Notes under the pieces: generated by a model
Databases searched by the model: none
Told to the model about the DNA's origin: nothing
The model's input: only the letters and a program-made list of their open reading frames with translations
Program-made: the position numbers and the translations under genes
NCBI GenBank assembly: GCA_930367215.1
Contig: OV884059.1
Span: 24,824,945-24,888,944, forward strand
Direction of reading: 5' to 3'
Origin: Pollenia angustigena
Lineage: Eukaryota; Arthropoda; Insecta; Diptera; Polleniidae
DNA length: 64,000 nt
Shown: positions 42,275-55,550 of the stretch, one piece after another
Numbering within the stretch: position 1 is the stretch's first letter
Layout of the letters: the number at the start of each line of letters is the position of its first letter

Positions 42275-44624
42275 CCGGTTTTGTTTTGTTGGTAACATAT
42301 GTTTTGGCTTAAATTTTTTGTTATTGGATTTCTATAAGTACTTAAAACGCTACATATCTCATAATCCCAGACTGGTCCTTTTTGCTTTGCGCTACCTTAA
42401 TACCTTAGAACTTAAGAAACAAATTTGTACTTCATAAACTGTGATCACCCTTCACTTAATAGCTGCAGTGTCTTGCCCAGTGGCGTATGTTTCTTTATAT
42501 AAATTTTACTTTTGACAATTCTTTGATTATTTCTGCACATGTTTAGTTCATGTGGAATAATACCTTTAACTACGCCTGTTAAACTTCCTTTGCATTGTTT
42601 TGCTGTCGTCTGATTATGTTTTTTTTCCTTAGCTGTGAGATGTGCTTCTTTGTTTGCTAAAGTTTTTTTTTCTTCTTCCATTTACCTTTTGAAGTTCAAT
42701 AATTGCAAATACCATGTTCATGTTTTAGCATGGATCAACTTGCTCAATTTTACAATATCGGATTTAAATTAGTGACGCATTGCAAGCTAAATTGATCTTT
42801 TATCACGCACACACACGCACACAATCAAGTCCACAACATCAGCAAGAAAAAAATATAACACTTCTTTACATTCATGCCTCGATGAACAGAAATGCGAGGG
42901 AATGGAGCTGATTGGAATTGTGTTTGGTAAGCAAAAAAAAAAAAAAGAAGAAAAAACCTAAAAAATATCAGCAGAATTGGGTTTTCAAATTAAAAAAGAA
43001 AAACAGAGGCAGACAAAGTTTAAAGTAGTATTTGAAGCAAATCAGATCCATTTCAAAAGTGGCCCTTTGGGTCTAGCAATACTGCGTTTAAACCGTTTGG
43101 AGTTTCCGTGCAATTTTCTTAGTAAGTTTTAATGTTGTTGAATCTAAAATAGTGGGCATAACGAATAAGAATTAGGATTACTATAAAGCAGTTTACTAGA
43201 CTTTAAAGACTCCTACCGAAAAATTATTTACTTTAAATTCTGTAAAAAAAAAATATTAAAGTTTTTTAACACAACTGAAAATTATTCTTAACAAATCAAT
43301 TAAAATTGCTGCAACACCTCTCTCAGAATTTCAATACAATTCCACATCTCCGGTCACAAAGTGAATCATCAAAAAATAAAATGAAATAAAAAAAAAAACT
43401 GAAAATAAAATTCATGTCAACATGATGTTTGATTATTTGCCGCCTATTTGACTTTAATGTTTTCACAGCTGTTGCCTGAGACATCTTTGCCATATCCTTC
43501 GCTCTCCTCTAAGCTCCTCTTAACAATTAGTGTGTGTAGTTTATTTGTCTTACCATATGAAGACTTTGTCGTATTGAAAAGAAGTCTAACCGCAACAACA
43601 ACAAAATTGTCATCAAAAGCACCGTCTTTTTCAATTTCACTGCTGGAATAGTCGAAGAACTACACAAAAAAGACACACACAAAAAACAGAAACAAATCAA
43701 TTGAAATTCTTAACGAAATCCACACAATAAACACTGAAATGAAACGCCTGTGAAAGAGTGAACAAAGCGAATTGATGACTACTTCAATCGTATTGCAATC
43801 ATTGCGCGGACAGAAAAAAAACAACATCATGATCATCATGTCATTATCATCTTTATACACAAGATCATGTACGGGATAGTGATCACTTTCATCATCATAC
43901 AGCAAAGTGGTAAATTCAATTTGACATTTAAACATTATTGCACGTTGCAAATTTAAATTGATTGGAATTTTGTTAAGTTAATCAAGTGGAACATGACATT
44001 GACGCTTTGGTTTTGTTTGGTTAGAGGAAGAGTTAGTAAATGGTTTCAAGGAGCAAAAGGAAAGGGGAAGAGAGATTTTTGTTTACTTATTGGGTCAATG
44101 ATATACGAAAATTGAAGTGGCACAAAATTTGAATATTTTTTTAAAGAGATTAATTTTAAGAAACTAATCCCCACTTTGTTTTAATAGAAAGTGGCATTGC
44201 ACAACTATGGGGTGCATTTTTGTATCTACCAATTAATACAAGCAGCAGATCTGCCGATAAGTCCTTGTGCTCTCCTTAAAACAAATCATAGTCTTATACA
44301 TAAATTACTCCTTTTGCACAAATTTTATGCCTTTGGTTTCTTTTTTACAACCTCTCATAATCAAATCGCCTTTATACTTTTTTATTATATCAATTGGAAA
44401 AGTTTAATAGTTTGTACAACAAAACCAATAACCGTTTTGAATTTAATGTTATAACATGGTACTTGAAAGTTTATAAAAATATCCAACATAACCCAGCAAA
44501 AGTTAAAAAAAAAAATTAAATATGATTTTTAAAACGCCCGTTCTCTAGAAGGAATGAGAATATTTGCCTAAAAATTATACTCTCACACCTTGTTAAGGAG
44601 CTAGAGCTATCCAACCTCCACTGC
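42275..44624. other. AT-rich non-coding DNA, nothing assigned
   Basis: A frame at 43448-43651 and others are short and lack domains. A (CA)-rich stretch lies at 42808-42822. Confidence 0.4.
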
Positions 44625-44840
44625 TATAGTTTATTGAGCAGCTTCTGTTGAATAGCAACAGCACCAAAGGATCTCCACTAACCGAACGTTCCTACAAGGG
44701 AGAAAAATCAGCCTTGCCTGTGGGAGAGCTCCTCCCTGGGAATTAAGGTATAAACCACTACATGATCCCCGAAAGTATGCCTTCAAAGAAGAGCAAGGCT
44801 TCCGCCAGACAATCTTCCTGAGACATGAAGCATACTAACG
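44625..44840. repeat. Dispersed repeat, copy B
   Basis: CTTCTGTTGAATAGCAACAGC (first 20 bases), GTTCCTACAAGGGAGAAAAA, TCAGCC, CTTCCGCCAGACA and GACATGAAGCAT parallel copy A at 40850. Confidence 0.5.
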
Positions 44841-46164
44841 GAGGCCATAGGCAAAAGTCAGACCAGTAGCGAAGAACGAAAGGGGCTACTGACTCCCATA
44901 GTGGCAGATGACAATAGGATACTCTGGTGAGTACCCTTGTCTCAAGAAATTCAAGAGCCCTGTCATTCGGATATTTGTCGGAACATGCTCAATAATTGCT
45001 CTCAATAGATTTTTAACTATCATGCTTCTCTCGCCCGCTGCCATTTCTCTGCTCCAAAGGAACTCCACTGCAGTACGACTATAAAACTGAAAACATAAAT
45101 CTTCCAATACGTCGCGACGGTTTCGCTGTGGCAAGGTCCTGTTGTCAGGGTTTTGATCAATTTATAGCCATTGACCAAATCTTCATACACCCCAGAAGAT
45201 GTCACATCAATAGAATAAATTTTCTAAAGCTCCTTAACAATGCCTCCTAAAAGAAGCAGCGTATACCCCGGCCGATGCATGGACTATAGAAGAAATTATA
45301 CTTAACATTGGATAAACAATATTTCCGATTTTGTTCTCCAAAAATGTTGCTGGATCTTACAACACTACAAACATATTCAAGCCATAAAATATAAAAACAC
45401 CTCAAAACAAATACTTTTATGCTCTCCAAATTACTACCAGTGAAAGTCAAATATTAAAACACGTATAGTTTTTGAATATGGTTAAAGTTTTTCGATAATA
45501 CTCAAAAATAAGTGCAAATATCAGACATGCTTGCACACATGTTTATGGCTGAGTTATAAATGTTTAAATGAAATAATATTTGTTTAAATAAGTGTATGTG
45601 TGTGTGTGTGTGTGTACTGGCACTTGAAAATAAACAAATTTTAAAAATTTTCGAACATTTGTTATTATGGTTATTATTATTATTTGTAGCATAATTTTGG
45701 GCACTTAAAAATCAACAACATTTAGCAAAAGTAAGTAAAAGCACGTACACAGTTAATGGAAGGTTAAAATTCAATAGTCATTTTTGAAGGAGGACAAGGG
45801 AAAAGAGGGGGTTTTTAGGATTGGAGACATTTTAAGGAGAAAAAAAAAAGGGTAAAAAAATAAATAACTCTTTAGATAAATTAAAAAATCAACAAAAATT
45901 AAACTTAGAAGTCTTACCTAATGAAGCCAAGTTTGTTTGAACGAGTCTAAGAAATTAATTGCATACTTAGAGGGTTATTGAAAATGTGCATGTCTTTTAG
46001 CATAATTTTAGGAAGATTGAAAATCCATAAACAATTAATTTCATATCTTTAGCCTTTTATTAGGCGCTTTCATCCTTAGTCAATTGTCTTTAAATATATT
46101 CAAAATAATAAAGATTGGAGGAAGACTGGATTTTGCAAATTTTTTCCCCTACGATAAAACTTAA
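44841..46164. other. Unassigned DNA; overlapping minus-strand frames at 44886-45205
   Basis: Two overlapping minus-strand frames (82 and 61 residues) show ordinary protein-like composition but no family I know. They may be part of the same element as the repeat copy at 44625. A (TG)n microsatellite lies at about 45596-45614. Confidence 0.35.
45596..45614. repeat. (TG)n microsatellite
   Basis: A run of about nine TG dinucleotides. Confidence 0.85.
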
Positions 46165-46850
46165 TAACACTGGGAAGGAAAGTCTGCCTAAAGATCAACT
46201 TCAGCAAAACCAAAGTAATGCGAATAAACTCCAGCAAGACGTCAAAGTTCCATTAAAATGAAAGTAAATAACTTTTGCAGCATCATCTTATCCTCAGGAG
46301 GACCTGAAGAGGATATAAAAAGCCTTATAAATAAGGCAGAACATGCACTTGATGCCTTACCCCTGTATGGAGATCTTCTCATTACTAAATCAACACCACT
46401 CTGCGACTATTCTCCTCAAATGTAGCATCTACCCTGTTGTAGGGATGTCAATCTTGGTACACATCTCAAAACCAGGTTTTTGTCAACAAATCTCTAAGCA
46501 GAGTTTTTCGTATTTTCTGGCCAACAGCAATATCTAGTATTAAGCTTAAGGAAAAAGGCAAAGCAAACACCCTTGAAATGTTAAATCCTCAAAAGAAAAT
46601 GGAATTGGTTATAGTAAGGCCATATTTGAGAAGACCGCCATATTGCCGCGAATGGCAATAGACTGGAACCCACATGGCAGTAGACGACCAGGAAGGCCTG
46701 CCCATACGTGAAGAATAATTGATGGAATCGAAGTTTAATCCACAAAAAAAAATCTGGAGTGAAATAAATATTTAACAAAAGAGAGAATTGCCGGCAGGCA
46801 CCAGAGTGGTGCAGAGATTACAATGGCAAAGAATTCTGATGAAAGAATGT
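46165..46850 (+). pseudogene. RT C-terminal relic of an RTE-like non-LTR element
   Basis: In changing plus-strand frames the text LKINFSKTKVMRINSSKTS (46188-46245), RSSHY-NTTLRLFSSNVAST (46370-46435), QVFVNKSLSRVFRIFWPTAI (46474-46533), YLRRPPYCREW and later fragments follow the C-terminal order of a LINE RT from motif C onward. That includes the typical TKVMR block, the LRIFSSNV--VLLYG-E-W block, and the LRRIFRIFWP and GH-LRRP segments. I associate this set with RTE-like elements, without certainty. Stops and frameshifts are many. Everything upstream, including the catalytic YADD, is missing, as expected of a 5'-truncated copy. Confidence 0.72.
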
Positions 46851-46910
46851 GGTGATTTTTGAAACATGTAAATTCAACCGGAGTTCGATCCCCAGCTCAG
46901 CCAAGAATAA

Positions 46911-49546
46911 ACATTATCAATAAATTTTAATAAATTTCATTTTAATTTTAAAGTTTATGTCTTGCTTATACCGGAAAAAATTCTTCTAATCACGGTTCCT
47001 CATCTTGATCGGACATGTTCTGCAGTATCTTTTCTCCTTTATAATCTTAATTGCATAATTTTAGGCAGTTACGAAATCAAAATATTCTTTTTTAAACTTT
47101 GTTTGAAACAGTTACATATTCAATGAAAAACTAGTGCATACTTTTAGAAAAAATTTAATTAATAAAACTATAGCCTATTTTTAGGATTTTGTAAAGCAAT
47201 GAAATTTATTAAATAGTCATATTAACTTAAAATTTTCTCAAGACTATCTTGTATGGATATGTGTTATTTTTTCTAAAACATGATTTTAGGCAGAACGTTT
47301 GTTTGAATTTATTATAAAGATTTTTTTTTTATTTCACATTTCACAGGTTATCAGGGATAAAACATTAATTCCTAAATTTCCATATTTTTTTTTTTTTTTT
47401 TTTTTGATAAGCTTCTCCTCTCCTCCCCTGTCATTTGGCTGGCTATTGTTAAACTTTTTTAAACATTTTTTATAACACAGAAAATTTTACAAATTTTATC
47501 AGTTTTTTTTTTTGTATATTTTTAAGGATTTTTTCTGTTAATTTATGAAAATTTGCCTGAGGTAAGTTTGAAAAATAAAAAAGGCCTACCAAAAGGTGGA
47601 GTATTGTTTTTTTTTTAGTGTTTGAGGATGGATGGCGATGGTGGTGGTAGTGATAATAATGAAAATAATGGCATTGTTTAATTTTTAAGTGGTGGTTTAA
47701 TGCCTCATCCTTTTTGATGATTTCATTTCTTGCTTTCATACAAAAGCCATTAGATTTTTTCCTATTGATTTTGAGGATTTCCGTTAAATTTTTGTTTTTT
47801 TTTTTGGGATTTTTATTTGTTCGTCTTGTGTAGAAAACAAACATTTCAAGGTAATTATAAATTTTTTCCATTAAAAGTATAACTTTTTTTTTCGTTTAAA
47901 TAAATATTTAAGCTTAAGGGCTTTTTTCCAGGTCAAATTTCATTAACATGTTTATTTAATTTTTACAAAACAACGCGTACAAATAGTGAAATTTTCTGAC
48001 AGAAAAAGAATTGAAAATTTTTAAGGGATCTACGTTTCTCTCAGTGCTAAGAAATCATTTTCAATTTTAATTTTCATGTTAAATTTCTGAAGCTATTGCC
48101 AATTTTTTTCCTTCCCATTTTCTTGTAATGTCTCTATTTGAATCTGCTACATAAATCAAATATTTTTAAAATTAATTCCTGTCTGCCAGCGGTATGATTT
48201 CTGATCATTTAATAATATTTTTTGCATTTTAAGAAATAAAAAATGGAATTTTAATTATAACTTCATTACCTTTAACATGTTGTGGCATTAATTTGTGTGT
48301 CTCTGGTCTTGCTGCGCCCCAGCACCTACGCATTCCCTTCGCTTTCCCTTTTCAGGGAATATGATTTTTTTTTAGCCGCCACCAGAAAGTTGCATCATTT
48401 TTTCAATTTGTGTTATTGTTGGCAAAATGTCTATGCAACATGGGTGACATTAAGAAAATTTATGTTTTTTTTTCGTAAGCAAAAATTGTCTCATTAACAT
48501 AAATGCGAAATAATTTATTAACTACAAAGGTGATCATGTGTATGAGGCAAAAAGGCGTAAAAAAGGAAATCATTATGGAATATATTGAAAAAAAAAATAC
48601 TAAAACTCCTACTACAATTTAAATTGAATGGCATAAATGAGGAATAAAAAATTATTGGCAATGAAAATAAGGAGCTCGACGAAATTTGTTAATGATTTTA
48701 TTTTGATCAGAATGAAACATACGCATACATATTTAAATGGATTTTTACAGGTTAAAATGGTTTTTATTATTATTAGCTGAACGCTAGAATTTAAGTCTAC
48801 TTATAGGGTCTTAAGTTTTCGCTTTCTATACAAAGCTTCGTAAGTATATTTGCCGCCGTTAGGCAATTTAAAGCCAGGCGATCTTTATAACAAAGCGCTA
48901 CAATTTACCAAACGTTAGAATTAATAAAACGTTAAAATTAAAACTATGAATTAAAATCATTGCAGTTAATTCTCAATCTATCTTAACCCTAATTAATTAT
49001 TTTTTCACCATAACAGTGCTCTCTCTTATGCTGCTTCATCAGTAAAAAAGTATATTAAAGAAGCACACGAAAACTGTTTTCTCACTTCATTTTTGGTTTA
49101 GATCTTGCACTGTGGTTATATATTCCTCTTGCTGCCAACTGTCACTGCTCACTACTATTGGTCCTAGACCAAGTATTTCCCTGGCACTGGCTAGAGTGAG
49201 AAGGGGCCAAGTCAAGTTCCCTGAATGGTTCAAGAACATCTTAACGTCTCAGGCACGTAGATAAATGACATCAATATTTACTGAATCATGACGGCATCGT
49301 GGAATTGGATACGCAGATAGCAGCCCTTTTACCAATCTAAGAAAGGAGGGAAGGCAACACACTTTTCCGAAATCCAATTTGCTAACGAATCGCCTAATAA
49401 ACAAACTCTAAATTGCCCTGTGTGACTTCCAATTATTAACGAAGAAACGGGATAAAAAGCTACCAGCCTTCAGGAGCACCTTAAGCCGTTGCACCCTCGT
49501 ATTATAAAAGCATACCAGTACCACAAACTTTTATGGCCCCTTAAGT
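46911..49546. other. AT-rich non-coding DNA, nothing assigned
   Basis: T runs at 47385-47405 and elsewhere. From about 49130 the composition becomes more balanced, leading into the tandem repeat. No ORF with a known domain. Confidence 0.4.
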
Positions 49547-50010
49547 TGTTCAACGAAGTTGAAAAAATTCCAATCATCCTCTGCACTTGGCTGCACGTGT
49601 CTTCAGGAGTATCTGCTTCAGGAGTTCTCCATACCTGAACCGCGCATTATAATTGTGATTCTATGGCTGGTAATTTAAGTCTAACAAATAATTTCGATTT
49701 AAAACTTAAGTAAAACTGTACAACAAAGTTGAAAAAATTCCAATCATTCGTCGCAGTTGGGCGTATGTGCCTTGAGGAGTATCTGCTTCAAGGGTACACC
49801 TGAAGGAGCCGTTGCACCCTCGCATTTTGAAAGCATAACCAATACCACAATCTTATCTAGGTCCTAAAATTGTACATTTAAGCTGAAAAAGTCCAATCAT
49901 TCTCTGCAGTTGGGCTCATGTGTCTTAAGAAGTATCTGCTTCAGGGGTGCTCCATACCTAAACCTCGCATTGAGATAACAATTGTGATTTTATGGCTGGA
50001 AATTTAAGTT
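49547..50010. repeat. Tandem repeat, three units of about 155-170 bp
   Basis: The segment GTTGAAAAAATTCCAATCAT, then GCAGTTGGGC, TGTGTCTT, AGGAGTATCTGCTTCAGG, recurs at about 49557, 49726 and 49880. CCGTTGCACCCTCG with AAAGCAT-CCA-TACCACAA occurs at 49487 and 49809, and ATTGTGATT-TATGGCTGG at 49652 and 49982, so a longer unit with internal repeats is likely. Confidence 0.78.
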
Positions 50011-53000
50011 CATTCTTATGTGATGCAAGAGCCTGGACCTCAACACTTAGGGACCACTGGGAATAGCTATGGGCAAGGCAGTTTCAACAACAACGTTTTG
50101 ACTATGGCTAATACTCAAAATTGTAAGGAGAAATATTAGAGAAACCGTTACAGGCTGAATTTCGCCCATTACTTCGGCAATGATGGCAGACTTTTGTGAG
50201 CATTGCTGTTTAATATTGAAATACACTGATAGAAAAGGCATCATATCGCTGATGTATTCTACCATCAATACTATGACAAGTGGCTTAGTTTTTGACCCCG
50301 TGACATTTTATATCACTTGGCCAAATTGTCGTCAGGTGAAATTATGTCATGTTATGGGATGACACATCGCCATCACAGAAATGACGAATCAAGTCAGCTT
50401 AATGACGCAGTACCATCGGAGAAAGGACTCATTAGGCAGTTTGTCATTAAGTCATTGGGATTGACTTTAAGTCAATGTGAGAGAATATTGTTATTTATTT
50501 AACCGTTACACATGTTTGTGTTCCTCACTGTGCTTACAGAAGAACTCTCAATTATTAGACACCAGCAGCATGGCCGATATGGTCTTCGTAAATATTATAC
50601 TTTAAAATCAAGGTATTTAACTTAATAATTTAAACAAAAAGAATATGGGAATTGTTCTTCTTATTTTGCTTTTTAAACATGAAAATAATGTTAATAGTAC
50701 ACAAAACGTGGCATCGAATTGTTGTCACTGTAGTCATAGAATAGACGACACATAAAATATGACAAAACTTTATGATGATGTTCGCCATTGGATTAATGTC
50801 ACTTTTTGCCTCATTGATGACATTTGTAAAAACATTGTTGTCACAATTCTGTTGTTAGGGCATCATTAACAAGAAGATGCATTTTTCTATGAATTAATGT
50901 CCGCACATAAAGTCCATAATATGCTAGAAAGACAAAAAATATTTACAGCCAACAATTAAAAATACATATTTTGAAATTGTCTCATATATTCCGTAAAGAA
51001 ACATAAAGAATTTATTTATTTGTACTACCAATAGAATTCTAAAATATTTTTTTGCATCGATGCGCCCTTTTCGTTTACAAAATCCTTTCGAAATTTATTG
51101 ACTTTCTTAACATGTGTTTTCTTTTCCTTGTTATTAACTTTTTGATCATTAATAAATAATATAAATGTTTAACAAAATATTCCTAAAGACAGGCGAGAAT
51201 AAACTACAAAACTTGAAAGAAATATGACATCATAACAAAATTTTCACTTCACTTTTAACACACATGAAGACTCAAAAGTATAAAAAGAGTTTAACACTTT
51301 AGCCAAAAACAAGAAGCTTTCAAAATATTACATTTTTTATCTCTAATAAATTGTCTATAACCCCCTGCCTCCTTCCTCCTGCTTTTTTTTTGCTCTCTGG
51401 CTCAACAAACATCCATAAAAAAGAAAATATTGAATATTTTAGAAAAAAAAAAGAAAGCCAAATAGCAATAGGAAATATTGTTTAAACGCGTGTCGAATTT
51501 GAATCCTTTTTTGCTAAAGAAACCTCACACAGAATCAAATACAATACAACTATTGTCATCATCAATACACGAAAAGACAATGAAAGGCTTTTATTAAAAA
51601 CAAAGAACGAAAGATCTTTTCTTATAAAGAAGTTTGATTTCCAGCAAAAAATATTTTAAAGGGTTTGAGCAAAAGTTTATCTATTTCTAGTTTTTTTATA
51701 GAGTCACAAAAGATTTGTTAGGCATTCTTTTTTAAACTATTCTCTCTTCCAGCCTTTCACTGTTCTACATGGAAAAATTTTAAATGCTACTGCTTCAAAA
51801 GTTATATGTGTTTGTATGTGTCTGCGTTTTAAAAAAGGAAGTCACCACCATATTTATGTTTCTATATATTTCCGTTATATTTAAATATTTCTATCACATT
51901 CCTTTTTTATATGTATTTATATATTTCAATACAACATCGAATGTTTCCACAATAAACTAAATTTTTTTTTTTTTTTGTGGCATGAGACATTTGCATATGG
52001 CGTCATGGTTATAAAGATCCATAAAAAAAAAGATTCCTACATGTCTTAATATTGAATACAGCCGTATATTGTAATAGTATTGATGGCGTCTTTTAGTGTT
52101 TGTACGTTTAGCAAATCCTCGACAATTTTCAAATGTCAAATTTTATGATATTTTAAGATTTTTGAACAAAATTTATGGCCTTTTTAAGGGTTTGTATTGT
52201 CTACAAATGCCAAGAAAGGGGCAGAGAAAATTTAAAAAAAGGATACGCAGGGAAGCGTGATCTTTAAGCCAAAAGAGGCAGTTAAATTTGAGATGTTGAT
52301 GTTTATTGAAAATTTATTTTTTCTAAGAATTAATATGATTTTCTTTTTTTATAATTTTGAAACAGAAAGTTATTGACAGTAAGCAGAAAGTAGAACCAAG
52401 GCTATGCCTATTACGAACCCTGTCTCAACATTTCTTAGTATCAAATGTGGATTTGATGTCCCTAGAATTGCTGACTAAAACAGGCTGGCATCAGCAGGAA
52501 GTCTGGAAGGTCTTCTGTCTTCAAATTAAATATCCATAGGCCATACATTTGTTGACTCGCAAGAGAGCATTGTAAACCCATGTTATAAACCAACCTTCTC
52601 TAGAGGATATTTCCAGGGTAGATGTGTTCTCATAATAAATTTCAGTGCTTATGCAACCTGCAAACTGAGGTATACCTTTATTTATGACACTTAACTTATT
52701 TTAGAATGTTAAAATTACCTGATCTAATCAACTCTAATAACCATAATCCTTTCCATCTTATAACACTGGTCTACAAATTTGGAAAAAATTTACTGCAGAA
52801 CGAAGCATGTTTTTTAACTAATCTGGGTGCGATAAATTCGAATCTGGTATAAAAATTAGGCTATCACGTCTTGTTCATTTTTTATCAATCAATCAATACT
52901 GACACTACTATTTCACAATTAATAATTTGACTGAAGCCCACATTCATTCTAAATCTTCATAATAGTAGCGTTTAAGCATGTCAGGGAGATCGTGTGTTAC

Positions 53001-53548
53001 TGATTCAAGCTATTTTTGCTTTGTGTGTGGTTGGAAAAAAGGATATGCCATATCAGAATCATTAAAATATGCATAATTACATTATTTTGGTTTTGCAGTC
53101 AGAAACTTGGGCAAACCGTGCGCACCAATAATGTTTTGCATATTCTTCATTCGCATTTAGACTTTCTTCCAAAAAAAAAAACTAGGTGCAGTGAGCGCGA
53201 ACAAGGGGAGCATGCTCACCAAGATTAAATGCAAATTGAAAGAATTTATCAAGGACTTTCAGACAAAAGCATGCTGGGAGACTATTGCTGGACTCTAATA
53301 TGTGAAAATGAACCAACAAAATACAAATGACGTTCAAAAAACGCCATTCACTTTTGAAAATTCATTGATTTTTAAATAAACTAATGATTTTTCATACAAA
53401 AAAAACGAATTAAAAGGAAAAGCGAAAAACTAATTACAGATTCGAATTCAGCCCACCAAAATACCCTAGGAAAGATATTTGGGTGATCCAGTTCATAAAC
53501 TTGTTGGCTAGTGTAATTAGGCTTTTTCTTACAACTATCATGCAGGGT
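50011..53548. other. Unassigned AT-rich DNA
   Basis: 50040-50500 is less AT-rich with overlapping short frames but no known domain. 50500-53548 holds T and A runs and no recognisable coding sequence. Confidence 0.4.
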
Positions 53549-53736
53549 ATAAAAAACTGCAGTCAAAACCAAAAACTGTCGAACAAAAATCGAAAATATG
53601 TGTAAAACTTTTCGCATTTTAAGTTGATTTGACAGCTACTGTTTACATTTAATGAATAAGAAGTAAAATCAACAGTGGCCAATGACAAATGAAGAAGTGA
53701 AAAAATTGCAGTTTTTACTTTGACTGCAGTTTTTTA
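53549..53736. mobile_element. TA-flanked MITE, about 185 bp, complete copy
   Basis: The left end AAAAACTGCAGTCAAAACCA and the opposite-strand right end AAAAACTGCAGTCAAAGTAA form inverted repeats of about 26 bp (AAAACTG also matches further in). TA lies on each side, as after Tc1/mariner-type insertion. It has no coding capacity. A truncated relative is at 15993. The mariner-like relics in this window have different ends, so they are not shown to be its source. Confidence 0.75.
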
Positions 53737-54054
53737 AGCGCTGCTTTCATCATATACTCTTCGATGGGGAAGCGAGGCAGACTGACATCCAGAGACGCCT
53801 TCAAGGTGCTTCTCACTAAACTTGCTACGCCAATCTAAGCACAGGTCTAACCCTTAAATAGATTTTTTTCTACGATTTTGTATTTTCAATGTCTACCACC
53901 AAACCTATATTCCCAAATCTTCACCACTAAAAATGGCTTAATTTTTAATAAAAAAATGGCTAAAAAGTGGCTTAGCAATAATTTATTACAAAAAAGGCAT
54001 TAATATTTACAAAAAAAACTTATTAAACTGAAATTGCCCATGAAAGATAATTTT
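53737..54054. other. Unassigned spacer
   Basis: Nothing recognised between the MITE and the LINE 3' end. Confidence 0.4.
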
Positions 54055-55550
54055 TGTTAGAACCAGCACTCAGAGGATGACCCATAATAATGCATTGCAT
54101 TGTGTTGGAACTAGAAAAATAGGTTATGGGAAGGAGGATAAAGAGAAAAGTGCTTGTGAAGATTCGACTTGAACTTATTTTTTATGTTGAAAGTGAGAGA
54201 GTAGACTTCAGCACGAAGGTTATTGTACATACGAACAGTCCGGCCAAAAAAATAATTTTTCCTGTAATGCGTTTTATGACGAACCGGCCAATCGAACACA
54301 AAAGGATAGCTCTTGAGGTATATTACGAACAAGCGTACGGGATCCATAATTTAATCACAACACATCCCATTGTAGTCACGATAAAACAGCAAATACAACC
54401 CTCATTGTGATGGTGCCCAAGGGAATCAATACAATTGGATACCCTACTGTCGCAATTGAGAACCTTCGCCCTCTACTGGCCCAGTCCAATAGAACACATA
54501 CGAGTTGTATTCTATTTGCTGTTGGATTTAGGTGGTATCAAGAGTAAGGAGATCAGATGGAGTAAAGTATCTCGTAACACCGAGTCACATGAATGCTTCT
54601 TTTGACATTTTGAATATATGTTTTGTCCATCGGACATCACATTGTATCTTCATGCCGAGAACATCATTATACAAATATACCTCAATAATTATACCAATAT
54701 GCCTCAATAATTTATCAACCATATAAATACAGATGAGGCACCTTGATCCGTCGCGCTTTAATGCGTCAGCATGCAACATTGGTTCTTTCGGGCATTAAAC
54801 TCAACCATTTACGACCCCCTTTTGTGATTATGTTAAGGTCTCGGTCGAGCGTATACATTATGTTTTGCCTCATAGCCCCAACATCGGATACGCTTGCTCT
54901 ATAATCAAATGAACACGAATGGCAAAAGTTTCTGGCATCTGCGAAAGAGAAGATAGGGTTGGAAGTTTTTTTAGAAGGTCATTTAGAAAAATAAGAAATA
55001 GAGTAGGAGAAAGAACGGAGCCTTACGGCACCTATGAATGAATCTTGAACTAGTTTGACGTTACTCCATATATAGCAACTCATATAGTGCGATCTCTAAG
55101 AAAGCTCGATCTAAATCGAAAGAAATTATCGCTGACACCAAATTCAACAAGTCTTAGCAAGAATACGCCATGCCAGACTCTGTCAAACGCCTTGGAAATA
55201 TCTTAAGCAATTACCTTACTCTCGCCAAAATGGGGAATGGAACGGCATAATTTTTCCCATAACAGGGAAGAGCGACCTTTACGAAAGCCATACTGGCAGT
55301 CGGTTAGTAGGTAGTTTTACTCTAAAAATTTAACAAGATAGTAATCAGGCGTTTATTATCAGGGTTTTTAGCCACTTCTTTCTTAGGAAGTGGCTTTACA
55401 CTAGCAATTTTCCAAAAGATGGGAAATTACCTGGCATGGTATAAAGTGCTAAAAAGATCTGCTAAGGACAAACTAGCATCGAAGAGCAACCCACATTGCG
55501 ACGATGTTCATGGGAGTCTTTTGTGTCAACTAATTAACCATTGGTAGTTC
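54055..55550 (-). pseudogene. Non-LTR reverse transcriptase relic, minus strand, copy 1
   Basis: From high to low coordinates the minus strand reads WKIASVKPLPKKEVAKNPDN (about 55425-55365), QYGFRKGRSSL (about 55295-55265), motif A DISKAFDRVWHGVF (about 55205-55165), motif B end GSVLSPTLF (about 55022-54990), a damaged motif C region (the YADD block reads FADA-like), and the C-terminal block DWPVRHKTHYRKNYFFGRTV (about 54290-54235) with KFKSNLHKHFSLYPPS before the stop near 54111. There are stops and frameshifts along the length. The 3' UTR ends near 54055. The last 430 bp match the copy at 58612. Clade: Jockey/CR1-like, no RNase H seen. Confidence 0.78.

Noticed and set aside
43448..43950. 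Frames on both strands as host genes
   Set aside because: Composition is low-complexity, no known domain is visible and start context is absent.
46800..46900. tRNA-like boxes after the RTE-like relic (GGAGTTCGATCCCC)
   Set aside because: The B-box-like match is imperfect and the A-box candidate is about 70 bp away, too far for a tRNA; probably chance.
48282..48497. Plus-strand frame of 71 residues, possible exon
   Set aside because: It begins at a non-ATG codon, has T-rich low-complexity composition and no domain; splice sites cannot be supported.
50020..50500. Less AT-rich block with overlapping frames as a gene or transposon
   Set aside because: No inverted ends, motifs or homology to other parts of the window could be found.
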